Below, in pieces: positions 1 through 9,571 of a stretch of 64,000 bases of DNA (positions are counted from its first letter, which is position 1; every line of letters begins with the position of its first letter). This DNA comes from Meandrina meandrites (taxonomy: Eukaryota > Cnidaria > Anthozoa > Scleractinia > Meandrinidae). The translations under genes and the position numbers were made by a program. The stretch is taken from positions 19,630,437 to 19,694,436 of the forward strand of contig OY855905.1 of NCBI GenBank assembly GCA_963693305.1. Direction: 5' to 3'. A model generated the notes under the pieces. That model searched no databases, was not told where the DNA came from, and saw nothing but the letters and a program-made list of their open reading frames with translations.

Positions 1-110
1 TCCTTATGTAGCAGTTTTAGCAGATGCGTAAAGGTGTCGATACACATAAAAAAGGTACCAGCTGGCATTTCAACGTGGTAAATAATAAGAAATTTTCTTT
101 TTATACAGTG
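1..110. repeat. Dispersed repeat copy A (partner at 10376-10485)
   Basis: The stretch beginning TCCTTATGTAGCAG and running through GGTACCAGCTGGCATTT recurs in the same orientation at about 10376-10485 with scattered substitutions. It is a diverged dispersed repeat with no coding content that I recognise. Confidence 0.7.
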
Positions 111-238
111 GAACCCGCATGGGAAACAACAAAAAGTTCGATAAAGCGGCGTTTCGAAATAACTGGGATAGTAGACAAAGAACTATTTAATGAAATACAG
201 TATGGAAAGAGACACTGATTAAGGAACAATGATTATTT
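103..238. repeat. Pogo/Tigger-like repeat fragment (CAGTGGAACCCGC)
   Basis: The sequence from TACAGTGGAACCCGC to ACAATGATTAT matches 60344-60482 closely. At 60 kb the match continues without a break into a stretch that is found here only at 1196-1255, so this copy is interrupted by about 950 bp. The wording (CAGTGGAACCC, TTCGAAATAAC) resembles termini of pogo/Tigger-type miniature elements; that class is an inference. Confidence 0.6.
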
Positions 239-1082
239 AGTATATACACACTCAGTGATCTTGGCTATTCCAGCAATCTGATTGGTTCGCTATCTCGGGC
301 TAATGCCGCATTATTCACTCGCTACCGAGTGGATAATGCATTATCCCATAAAACAAAACAAAATGGCCGGCGTAAACTCGCGTTTCGCTTGCGTTTCAGA
401 ATCAAAAATAGTAAAAATAAAAGACGACAGCGAGCCAGAAAACACCAAGAAGGCAACGAACTCTGGCTTAAAGTTTTTAAAGATAAGTGAAGAAGTCATG
501 TTTTGCAAACAAGTGTTTTTCAGTTTGTTTATCGAGATAATTACTGTGATCAATTCGACCTGTCGCTAAATAGGCAGCAATTAATCTTCACGACTATAAT
601 TTGTCTCATTACGAGTATTTTTGTAGGCTGGTTTGGCTGACAGAACGAATTTCTCACCGAAATCGAGGAAATGGAAAAAGAAGAATTGAAGTTTTATATC
701 TCCGCGAGAAAACAAGGCAGGTCATATTAAAACAAGGCAACACTCACCTCAATTCGAGCCGCCATTGACAGGCACCTTCGCAACGAGCCAAACAACAAGC
801 CTTTCTCGATAACTTCGAAAACTTTGTTTGATCAGTTATCGATTTCCAAGCAGACTTTCGATTAAAGTTGCCGATTTGAACTGTGTAAAAGGACCATTTT
901 GACGAGGATTTTATCGAAGATTGTGTATTTGCCATGTTAAAAGAATCTGTAAATGGTTTTGTACGTGTTTCACGTATGAATTGAGACGTCAAATTAGACG
1001 TCAATAAAATTGCCTTTCATAGGTTTCCTTTTGAAAATGTCTAGATTGTCTGTTTTGAGATCACTTCGTGTGTATATACTAA
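239..1082. other. Intergenic, no gene recognised; probable insertion
   Basis: This fills the gap that interrupts the repeat copy at 103-238/1196-1255. It contains a short imperfect hairpin around 300-345 (ATTCACTCGCTACCGAGTGG) and otherwise only short, low-quality open frames on both strands. No conserved domain is visible. Confidence 0.5.
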
Positions 1083-1193
1083 AACAATTATTCTTTTCAA
1101 TCTCGGTGAATAGCGGCAGAATATTTACCTCGCCGCTACGCGGCTCGGTAAATATTCTGCCACTATTCACCTCGATTTCAAAGAATAATTGTT
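1083..1193. repeat. 111-bp foldback (inverted repeat) MITE
   Basis: A near-perfect hairpin: it opens AACAATTATTCTTTT, passes GGTGAATAGCGGCAGAATA, has the loop CGCTACGCGG, and returns as TATTCTGCCACTATTCACC to AAGAATAATTGTT. It looks like a miniature inverted-repeat element. No clear target duplication was found, so the superfamily is unassigned. Confidence 0.8.
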
Positions 1194-1195
1194 AA

Positions 1196-1255
1196 ATATC
1201 ACATAAACCAGCAGATGATGTTGCTACGAAAAATCTTTGATGTTCTATTGTTGTC
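1196..1255. repeat. Second half of the interrupted repeat (partner 60483-60545)
   Basis: ACCAGCAGATGATGTTGCTA and the following CGAAAAATCTTTGATGT match 60492-60545. There the sequence is contiguous with the partner of 103-238. It is therefore the distal half of one repeat split by the intervening 950 bp. Confidence 0.6.
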
Positions 1256-1326
1256 ATCTACCTCTTGGTCAGAGTCGCCATTATTCAATGTTGCCAAAAG
1301 GTCTTGATAACAGCAGACAAGTAAAG

Positions 1327-1682
1327 ATTTTAAGGAAAACGACCAATTTTTTAAGTTTACAAAACATGTTTTGACAGAGCTTCTGTCATCTTCAGTTGAA
1401 TGGTTTACAAAGCATGGAAAGTTGAAAATAAGTAGACAGAAATGCTAATTAAGACAAATAGTAACAACAGAACGTGGAAATGTGTGAATTAAAAGGATAA
1501 TTTTAGATTAACATGGTGTAATTGTTGATTGAGGCAAGGTAGTTCGTTTTGAATATGGATAGCAACAATTACACCATGTTAATCTAAAATTATCTGCTTT
1601 GTAAACCATTCAACTGAAGATGACGAAAGCTCTGTCGAAACATGTTTTGTAAACTTAAAAAATTGGTCGTTTTCCTTAAAAT
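1327..1682. repeat. 356-bp nested foldback element
   Basis: Outer arms at about 1327-1414 and 1596-1682 are inverted copies (ATTTTAAGGAAAACGACC against GGTCGTTTTCCTTAAAAT; TTCAGTTGAATGGTTTACAA against its complement). A second inverted pair nests inside: TTTTAGATTAACATGGTGTA near 1500 and its complement near 1570-1588. This is a miniature inverted-repeat element of unknown superfamily. Confidence 0.8.
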
Positions 1683-1879
1683 ATTCAATATTGATTTTAA
1701 TTAGATTCGTCAATGCAAAGATAGTTGTCTTCAAGCTCACTTCTACTTTCTTGTGCAAAATGTCCATCGCCCATTTACTGGTATTAAACCTCGTGTTCTA
1801 TTATTTGGACGTTGTTGTTTTGTCTTGCAAAAAGCGTATGTTGCTATAAAAATTATTACGCGTAGAGCATCAAATTCAC

Positions 1880-2134
1880 CTTAATATTAATTAAATGTAT
1901 GTAAACGAATTCCACACGGAAACTCGCGTTAATTTAATGCATGTAAACATAACTTTTCGAAAATTCGCATTAATTTTGTGAAATAACGGGGTTGATTTAA
2001 GGTCTAGGGAAAGAACGATCAGTTCGAAATAGCTGATAGTAAATGACTGAAAACATAAGGGTAAATCCAATGGAGACTTTGAATTAACCGAGTTCAAAAT
2101 AGCGGAGACTTCGAATTAACCGAGTTCGAAACAG
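1880..2134. mobile_element. Pogo/Tigger-like relic, left part
   Basis: Repeated phrases GAATTAACCGAGTTCGAAAC and AGCGGAGACTTCGAA are typical of decayed pogo/Tigger-type elements. The sequence stops at AACAG, and its natural continuation (CGGGGTCCGACTGTA) resumes at 7680. The element was thus split by the insertion at 2135-7674. Class assignment rests on the terminal wording only. Confidence 0.5.
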
Positions 2135-2167
2135 CAGTCCGGGACATTACCAATTCTGGAAATATCA

Positions 2168-2175
2168 TGACGTCA
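2168..2175. promoter_or_regulatory. CRE-type palindrome TGACGTCA
   Basis: A perfect CREB/ATF consensus octamer lies just inside the left terminus of the 5.5-kb element, about 145 bp upstream of the ATG of its relic gene. It could be part of the element's promoter; a single motif is weak evidence. Confidence 0.3.
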
Positions 2176-2319
2176 TAATTTTTTTCAAAATGGCGCCTAC
2201 TCCAAGGACACGAGACTGGGTCAGTTTTTAGGTCCTTTCTACGCGGTGAAGTGCCCCTGTCCCACAGTACTTTGGGGACTTTGCCTTCGGAGAATGATTT
2301 AACAAACGAGTATTAAAAC

Positions 2320-3003
2320 ATGGCGTCTTTTCACGCGTGGGTTCGATTTCAGAGTGAAAAAGATGGATTTTTGGAGCATTCCTGCGCACAACGCTGCTTG
2401 ACCAAGCATCAAACATCTAAAGAAAGAAGGTGCGTAGCAATTTTTTTCATCTTTGGAAAAATTATTTTCGAAATCTGCATAAAATTTGCTTTGATTTGGT
2501 GGTATTTTCGTCTTAGCGCAATACGTATTCACATAGCGCTGTGCTTTTGAAGATGCAACTTTGAGTTGCGCCATGTGCGTTGCCTGTAAAGTGATACATC
2601 GACTTAACTGCTTATATGCCATGTTCGTTTTATGTTCTTTTGCAGTGTGATGGAAAAGCACATTGATTTCTTGAAGAAAAAATGCCGGTTGTGTGTCATT
2701 GTGTGGGAAAACGAAATGTGTCTCAGAATGGAATTTTACACTGAGTTCTTTGCCATTTATTAGGACACCAAAAATTAATGTCCACCCGGAAAAAGTGTGT
2801 TCGGCTTGTAGACAATCTCATCATTAGAATTCTGGTTAACTGAATCACCTGACGAGAAAGAGTGGAATTAAAAAATGCTATTAAATGCACGAAAGTGTTC
2901 AAGCTGGAAGGAACACTCTACAGATTGCTATTGCCAGAAGCATTCAGTAGGAAGGCCACCACTGAAAAGGGCAAGGCAGAAGAGAAATGTTCCCTGAGAA
3001 TGG
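2320..3003 (+). pseudogene. RAG1 N-terminal-like zinc protein relic (N-RAG-TP-like)
   Basis: Exon 1 (2320-2429) starts at an ATG and ends in phase 2 at AAG|GTGCGT. Exon 2 begins after TTTGCAG at 2646, joins in frame, and reads HIDFLKKKCRLC, a CxxC knuckle. Further on, in shifted frames, come VHPEKVCSACRQS and SSWKEHSTDCYCQKH followed by GRPPLKR. This order (CRLC; HP-x3-C-x2-C; W-x2-H-x3-C-x-C) mirrors the zinc-binding N-terminal part of vertebrate RAG1 and the described N-RAG-TP mobile elements. Stops (TAG at 2761) and frameshifts make it a pseudogene, and no RAG1 catalytic core follows. The resemblance was judged by eye. The alternative is another cnidarian zinc-finger transposase family with a similar knuckle order. 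Confidence 0.5.
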
Positions 3004-3099
3004 CAACAACAACTGATACCATTGAAGTGAATCAATGGATTTTCCATTGACAGCTTGAAAAATAATAGAAATGATGGTTAGTAAAGGGACAACTATACT

Positions 3100-4620
3100 T
3101 GGCTAAAAATTTAAGAATTTATTTATTCATCTGCTTCTATATGCAACAGCGCAACCACAAATAAAACCAGGTCTTGACAAAGTGCAAGCCAGCGAGTCAT
3201 GCGAGCCATTCTGCATAGCCTAAATGGCACTCTGGATGGTTGGGATAAGGGATTTCTTGCTTGCACGGTTCACGTGGCTTGCAAGTCATGCAAGCCAATT
3301 TCCAGTTAGCCTAAACAGCACAATGGTAATGTTTAGCCTAAATAGCACTCCGGTTTGCCTACATCTAGTTTAGTAGATTGCACTTAGCCTTTTTGTTGGG
3401 ATAAGGGATTTCTGGCTTGCATGACTTGCAGGGCTCGCTGGCTCGCATATTGTACAAATATTGTACACCCATTGCACACACATTTATAAATGTGTGTGCA
3501 ATGGGTGTACAATATTTGTAAATAGCCTCTTGTTATAGGGTATAGGGAGGGTTTGTTTAATCACCCTCCAGTTTTGCCTTCTTTATGGGTCTTGACATTC
3601 TGGTTAGACTAAAGCATATTTCTATTGTTTTGGTCCTCTTTTATGAATGAGTCACAAGTCAATGAGTCAATGTTTTTTACACAAAGTATAGCTCATTGTC
3701 TATTGAACAATGGTTTGCCTGTATGCTTGTGAGCTTAGAAACATTCTACTTGTGGTTAGTTTCACTCTGGTTTGCTTGCAATCATTTCCCCTCCTTTAAT
3801 TTTTGCTTGCAGTCAGTTCCACTCTAGTGTTGCTTGCAGAAGTTTCACTCCTGTTTGCTTACAGTTAGCTAGTTCCACTCTTGTTCACCTGCAAAGCCTT
3901 GCTTGCAGGTTGTTCCACTCTGATTTGCTGTTGGTTAGTTTCACTCTTGTTTGCTTGTGGTTAGCTTCTATTTGTTAATGAGGGCAACACTATTATCGAA
4001 CTAATTAAGCTTAACTGATTGACTCTTGAATAAGTATGAGTCAAAAGGCAAGGTGATTTTTACAATTTGCCTGTATTTTCTGCTCTATTTTGCTTCCATT
4101 TCTACTCCAGTTTGCATGGGGTTAGTTCCACTGACTGGGTTGCTTGGGATTAGTGTCACTCCAGTTTAGCAATGGCTGCACTATTTTCATAAATAATATA
4201 TAAATAACTGCAATTTAAAATTTATATCAAAGCTGCTCTTGACTCATTGACTCATAAAAGCTTTGATTTCATTTCTAGTGTTTTTGTAGGGTTTACTTGA
4301 TTATTTTTTTCTAATTTTTTCTTGTTTGTTTATATTAATAACTGCAATTTAAAATTTGAATCATAAATGTTGGCTCACTCAGACCCATCGAGTCATTTGA
4401 CTCGTAAAACCTCTGATTTTATTTCTAGTTTTTTTGTAGATTTATTACTAAAAATTGCTTATGGACTTTTCTGGTTTGTAATTATTAATAACTGCAATTT
4501 AAAGTTTAAATCACACATGTAGGCTCATGACTGATCATTGACTCATTTGACTCAACAACTTTGATTATCAATTCTAATATTAATGTAGGGTTTACTAAAT
4601 TGCTTATGGAAGTGTCTTGT
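3100..4620. repeat. Low-complexity minisatellite-like tract (GTTTGCTTGC / TGACTCAT types)
   Basis: Irregular reiterations of GTTTGCTTGCGGTTAGTTCC-like units (about 3770-4160), of GAATGAGTCAATGAGTCA/TTGACTCAT phrases, and three copies of AATAACTGCAATTTAAA about 130 bp apart fill this stretch. A related copy with the same two motif types lies at 20520-20870. No gene is seen. Confidence 0.65.
3454..3519. repeat. Perfect 66-bp palindrome
   Basis: ACAAATATTGTACACCC is followed by ATTGCACACACATTTATAAA and the exact complement back to GGGTGTACAATATTTGT, with no loop (centre CATTTATAAATG). It could be a minimal foldback insertion or a cruciform-forming site. Confidence 0.85.
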
Positions 4621-5289
4621 TTGTTTAGTCAAGGGTGATTGAATTTTACTTGTAAATAAGAATTTCAAACTTCATCCTCCCCCTGCATCTTTTCTCTTAA
4701 GTACATGTATGCTCACATGATAAAGCATTATGCAAAAATTATTCTTAATTTAACAAATGGGGCTATGGCTTTTCTATTCAAACATGGCCTTCATATCCAG
4801 AAGTTTCAGTAGCTGGGAGAAAGGGGGAAGAGAATGATATTAATTAGGTGGAGTCTTGATGCAGTTGAAATCCACAGCCACAGATTTCACTTTTGTTGGC
4901 TATATATATGCTAAAGGAAAGGAGTACATGCCCCTTTATCAGTTAAGGTGCTCTCACTCTCTTAGTAATACGATTTGCTTACTTGATAAATATTTTGTTC
5001 TTGCAGGTTATGACAAGAAAAGCAATAAAAGGGGAAAAGGAAGTTGTGATATGATAAAAAAAATCCCAATAAAATTACTGTTGAATGAGTGATGTTGAAT
5101 ACTTCTTGCTTGCACCCAAAATACAAACGTTGGAAAATGCGTAGTGTAAATATTAGGAGAGGGATCGAAGTGTCTGAGGCAGCAGCAAAGTTACCTAAAA
5201 GGCCTTAAAATAGTAGTTAAAATCTTAGTCACCACAAGTTTATGGAACTAAAAGCTGAAGTGGCAGACCAATATTTCGAACTGAATAAT
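4621..5289. other. Interior of the 5.5-kb element, no gene recognised
   Basis: AT-rich sequence between the simple-repeat tract and the next foldback element. Short frames such as 4856-5092 show no domain. Confidence 0.4.
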
Positions 5290-6736
5290 AGGCAGGTACA
5301 AAACTCGGACCGGATCAACTCGGACCGGATCGGACTCGGATCAACTCGGACCAGTCCGGGTCGGATCAGGTCGGATCAACTCGGATCGACAACACATGAA
5401 TTTTTTTTTACCCGAATTGTAGGTTTGACTTCTCTCTGGCTCTCTTTGACTTCTCTCTGACTTCTCTCTTTGACTTCTCTCGCCGCACAAGTTTGAAATA
5501 CACGAAGATACGCGGAAGATACGCCAAGGTTTTAAAAGTCTGCGCCAAGGTTCTTTGTTATTCTTATATCAAATATGTCATCTGTACGCCAATTAAAACG
5601 CGCCGAATACGATCGTACGCCAGTACGCCGCCAACTTTCGAAATCCACGCCGAAGATCTTCGGCGTAACCTACGTAACCGAAGTTCTCACCCGTCATTTT
5701 GTTTACTAGTGCCAGGTCCTTTCGAAACTAGTGCCAGTTGCATTTGTTCCCTGCTCCGCCCTGCTGCGGGCGAGGAAGATAAAATCCTCGATAACAATTC
5801 CCAAACAAAAAATAGAGTCTGTCATTCAGAATGTTTTTTGTTTGTTTGTTTTTACAGTAGGCGATGTTACACGTTTATGGAACTCCTGGTTGCGAAAATA
5901 GTATGAAATTTATCTTCGAGTATTCGCGCTCACTATTTTCACATTTCCGTGCAACCATGTATTATTCTGTTTGTCATATAGACTTACTGCATTTGAAACG
6001 TGGTGAACGTAACACAACGAACAAGGGAGGTAAAACCTAAACATCGAGCTCATGAGACAAAACGCTCGATCAAATTAATGCAAGAACCATAACCTTTACA
6101 ACAGAGAATGTCTCTCTAGAACCAACTTCTAGCTTTCCGAATAAAGCTACAACAGTCTCTGGCGAGGCCGGACAAAGACAAATATGTCATCCGTGATAAG
6201 ATCAATACATTTTGCAACAGTAATCATGAAAAAGCCGGGCCCGGCATCGCAAATATAAATGCATATGCAAGCAATCAACAGTTTCAGTTTCACGGAATAT
6301 TTCAGTCCTTGTCCTACCAGATTTGAACGGCACTTTGAGAGCTTAAAGCATATCTTGCAAATAGAAATGAGCCAAAATAAACCACATTAGCGAAACGTGT
6401 GGGAAATTATAGAGCTTGAGGTGTCACACTTTACAAACAGGGAACTGTGCAGTCCTAAATATAAACCTCTAGACATTTGCTTGACCTGGCACGAGTAAAA
6501 CAAAATGGCGGGTGAAGACGGTGAACGATCAAAAATCAAAATGGCGCGTAAATGGCCCATTTCTGAGAGGAATTAAACCTAAAATTAGATAAAAATTTAT
6601 TATATTTCTCAATTTATTTATTTTTTGTCGATCCCAGTCGATCCGAGTTGATCCGACCTGATCCGACCCGGACTGGTCCGAGTTGATCCGGTCCTATCCG
6701 GTCCGAGTTGATCCGGTCCGAGTTTTGTACCTGCCT
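5290..6736. mobile_element. Non-autonomous Mutator-like foldback element, 9-bp target duplication
   Basis: The termini are ~105-bp inverted repeats built from reiterated CTCGGACCGGATCAA-like units: the left starts AGGCAGGTACAAAACTCGG and the right ends CCGAGTTTTGTACCTGCCT. CTGAATAAT occurs immediately outside both ends (5281-5289 and 6737-6745), a perfect 9-bp target-site duplication. Long inverted repeats with a 9-bp duplication are the hallmark of Mutator-like (MULE) elements. No transposase frame lies inside; the interior has a short TTGACTTCTCTCT repeat near 5430-5480. It sits nested in the 2135-7674 element. Confidence 0.85.
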
Positions 6737-6846
6737 CTGAATAATGGTGAAAATTTACTTTTGTAACCAGAATTTTTCTAATATGCAAAGGAATTCGTGT
6801 TTCCAAGATCATCCTGAACAAAATATCACAACTTTTGCTGAAGCAC

Positions 6847-6889
6847 CAACCTCGGAAACCCAGGGCTTCGCTCTGGGTTTCCGAGGATG
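6847..6889. mobile_element. 43-bp hairpin insertion with 9-bp target duplication
   Basis: The hairpin opens CAACCTCGGAAACCCAG, has the loop GGCTTCGCT, and closes CTGGGTTTCCGAGGATG. It is flanked by CTGAAGCAC on both sides (6838-6846 and 6890-6898). The same terminal sequence (CATCTTCGGAAACC / GGTTTCTGAGGATG) bounds a 205-bp element at 62732-62936, so both belong to one family of miniature Mutator-like foldbacks. Confidence 0.85.
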
Positions 6890-7113
6890 CTGAAGCACAA
6901 ACTTCTCATATTAATTCACGAAGGGTAGTCACTCCCCCAGTACCTGAAACAGGATGAAGATTTAGAAATATTCAGAAATACTTCAACTGTTATTATAGCC
7001 TGATGAAGGAATTGTAGTGTGCTAAATCAGTATTTCCGCTTGAATACTTTCAGATTATTGTAGCAGCGATAATAGCCACGCTATAAGTGTTTCCAGCGCA
7101 GTCAAGGCCGAAG

Positions 7114-7196
7114 TAGCCTGCGAATACAGCCGCCTCTCACTCGCTCCCGCTACTAACTGGCCGGGAGCGATGAGAGGCGGCTGTATTCGCAGGCTA
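7114..7196. mobile_element. 83-bp hairpin insertion with 9-bp target duplication
   Basis: TAGCCTGCGAATACAGCCGC and CTCTCACTCGCTCCCG pair with the complementary right arm ending GGCTGTATTCGCAGGCTA around a short loop. AGGCCGAAG flanks both ends (7105-7113 and 7197-7205). The tips TAGCCTGCG/CGCAGGCTA are the same as those of the 1.24-kb element at 21658-22897, so it is an ultra-short member of that family. Confidence 0.88.
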
Positions 7197-7674
7197 AGGC
7201 CGAAGAGTCTGTAGATGCATGGAGTAAATACCGGCTATAAGCGAACGTTCGCGATACTTCGGCTGTCTTAGTCTGCGGAACAAGACCTCGTGCAAAAAAT
7301 AGTAAACACTTTATTAGAGAGGTGCTGGAGCTTATTGATTTGTCGAATTCGAGTGGCTGGGGAAACGAAAATCGGTTCGAAAATCGGGGTTAAAGTTGAA
7401 GCCTTTAGATATGTAAAGTAAATCCTAGGGAAGCAACTACTGGTTTAAGTTATCCTTAGGTTCTAGAAATCGTGGATTTGATAAATCAAGATACTTCTGC
7501 ATTACTATTCGTGCTTGTTATACACTCGAAATGGCCGACGACATATTTCTTTTCGCTCGCCCACCGTTCCACTGGAACTTAGTCCTTTCTCGGTCTAAGC
7601 AATGTTTTGGTTCGCTTCTCAGCCAATCAAATTACTGGAAATTATATTTCCAGAATTGGTAATGTCCCGGACTG

Positions 7675-7705
7675 AACAGCGGGGTCCGACTGTACTAAGA
7701 AATTG
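7675..7705. mobile_element. Pogo/Tigger-like relic, right end
   Basis: AACAGCGGGGTCCGACTGTA directly continues the element broken at 2134. Together they give a terminus of the form CAGTCGGACCCCGCTG on the minus strand. Confidence 0.5.
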
Positions 7706-8011
7706 CCAAGACTGTTTTGTTTTATAGTTAAAGGTCAAATGAACCAAAATTTCGAATTTTCTTTTTTTAGGCCAACTTGTTGATTAAGAACCAAATAAAC
7801 ATATTCCGAAATTTCAAAGTAATTGGACTGTGCAAAACAGAGAAATTTCAAGTTGAAAAATGCGTATTTTAGGCCTTCATAATCGTAGAGCGCTCGGGAA
7901 AATTGTCGAGAAATTTTCGGAACTTAAAACTGTGACGTCATTATTGGTGTGCTGTGAAATTGCGGGAAATTCAAAGTCTTTCAGTGATGAAGCTCACAAG
8001 AATGGGACATC

Positions 8012-8361
8012 ATGGTGTTTTGTGCAGCACCAAACTGCTTAAAGTCGAAAGTAAATACGTTTAAGTTTCCAGCAAATTCAAAGCTCAGGAAACAATGGCT
8101 TTTGAAAATGAAAAGAAAAGAATTTAAGCCAGACAAGAACTCCCGCATTTGTACGGTTCATTTTACCGAAGACTGCTTCAGAGAAAATCTGGCGATACGT
8201 AGGTTTCTGGTTCTGATTTCAAGCCGCTCAGACTCCATTTCAAAGAGGATGCTATGCCGACTAGTTTTTTTGTTCGGAAAAGAAATCACGGGGAAGAATG
8301 CCTCCCGAAGCACAAAGGTCCCCCTTTCCGCTCGGCTTTTGCTAAACGAAGGAAGTTAGAG
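8012..8361 (+). pseudogene. THAP-domain first exon with a frameshift
   Basis: The ATG at 8012 opens a C2CH zinc finger: C4 and C9 (CAAPNC), W29, then SRICTVHF with C47 and H50, which fits the DNA-binding THAP fold. After about residue 65 the original frame loses homology. In another frame, from about 8206, the domain resumes with SDFKPLRLHFKEDAMPTSFF, whose AMPTSF matches the conserved AVPTxF box that ends THAP domains, followed by a basic tail KRRKLE and a splice donor (GAG|GTATGC, 8361). THAP exons occur in host genes and in P-element-like transposons; no transposase was found downstream. The frameshift suggests a pseudogene, though a sequencing error is possible. Confidence 0.7.
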
Positions 8362-9557
8362 GTATGCATTTTGCACCTTTCTTATTCTACCTAGAGCTAG
8401 ATAGAGTATTTGTTATGATTCACTTTTACTTTGTTGGTTTGGCCGGTCATGATCAAGTATATATCAATATCCTCGTCAAATAATTTGCTTCCATGCACGT
8501 GCACGTGCTTTTTGACGCGTATAAAATTATGCTTCAAAGGTTGTATTTATGATGGGTTTACAACCGTTAATTTCGAGCACTAAATAACAGGCACCGGCTA
8601 AATAAATATGGACCAAAAAACAGCTAATACAAACAGAACTCACAGTGTCCACAGGGACAGTGTGTAAACGCTCTGTACTTATTTCAACATTGAATTTTCC
8701 TTCAGTTGAAAAATAAAACGACGCGAATTTATTCATTGAAAGTTTTACCCTGCGTGATGCTTTTGCGGTTTCGAATTTGCATTGAGAAATATCCTTACAT
8801 TCAAGTTAAATTTTTGAGTACAAATTTATTGTTGTATTTTGTGTGACTCTCGAGTACGGAAAAGAAACAGTGAATTCAATCTTGGATGTAGCTTTTGGCC
8901 ACATCCTATGCAAGCCGCACTCGTCCTGATAAGAATTACGTGCAAATCCAAAAAAAACTGCATTTCACTTGGGGTATATAACAAAATAATTGTTCTATAC
9001 CAAGCTGAGCAGACTGATGATTTTTATACGCCATCCAGTGTTTGAAAACCTCCTATATCGTACAATGCTTACAGTTTTACTCAGTGCTTTGATAATTATT
9101 AATCTTTGAAACTGGATTCCAATGTAGTAAAAAATATAACAACAATGTTTAAAAAAAGCTTAGATCCTTTCAGAATTATTTGAATTACTCAGACTGACTG
9201 AAACTCTCAAACTTTACATTAGTCGCTCTTTAAACGACGATCGCCTCTTCGATCGCAAAGCCATAAAATAAAACTATTACGTCACAAAATTCAAAGCTCG
9301 ATCCATTCCTTCCATTTCAGTGCGCGGTCATTTTGAAACGTTTTCGTGAAGTCTTCGGAAATCTTCGTAGTTTTTGCTATAGGTTCGCGCTTTAAGGCTC
9401 AGAAAGCAAAATTTCGCCTTAAGTTTTCTTAATAATGAATTCTTCTAGCGTTTGGTTGCTTTAAATCCGCTATCGACAGGAAAAAAAGTTAACAGTGTAA
9501 AAGGTTTTTTTTTTCACTAACATTTCAAACAAAAAGAAGACTAAAAAATCCATTTGC

Positions 9558-9571
9558 GTTGCCATAGCAAC
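9558..9571. promoter_or_regulatory. RFX-type X-box GTTGCCATAGCAAC
   Basis: A full palindromic match to the RFX consensus (GTNRCC-spacer-RGYAAC) lies about 1.3 kb upstream of the MFSD12-like start codon. RFX sites regulate ciliary genes in animals; whether this one acts on the transporter is unknown. Confidence 0.35.

Larger units (their letters stand above)
2135..7674. mobile_element. 5.5-kb element with CAGTCCGGG inverted termini and 5-bp target duplication
   Basis: The left end CAGTCCGGGACATTACCAAT (continuing to TCTGGAAAT) is mirrored at the right end, ATTTCCAGAATTGGTAATGT followed by CCCGGACTG at 7674. AACAG occurs immediately outside both ends (2130-2134 and 7675-7679), and the outer flanks join into one pogo-like sequence, which supports a real insertion. 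Inside are a RAG1-N-like gene relic (2320-3003), simple-repeat DNA (3.1-4.6 kb) and three younger foldback elements. A 5-bp duplication is compatible with RAG/Transib-type transposition among others, but no core transposase is visible, so the superfamily is open. Confidence 0.7.

Noticed and set aside
3772..3978. 68-codon Ser/Leu/Cys-rich frame
   Set aside because: Product of the GTTTGCTTGC repeat tract.
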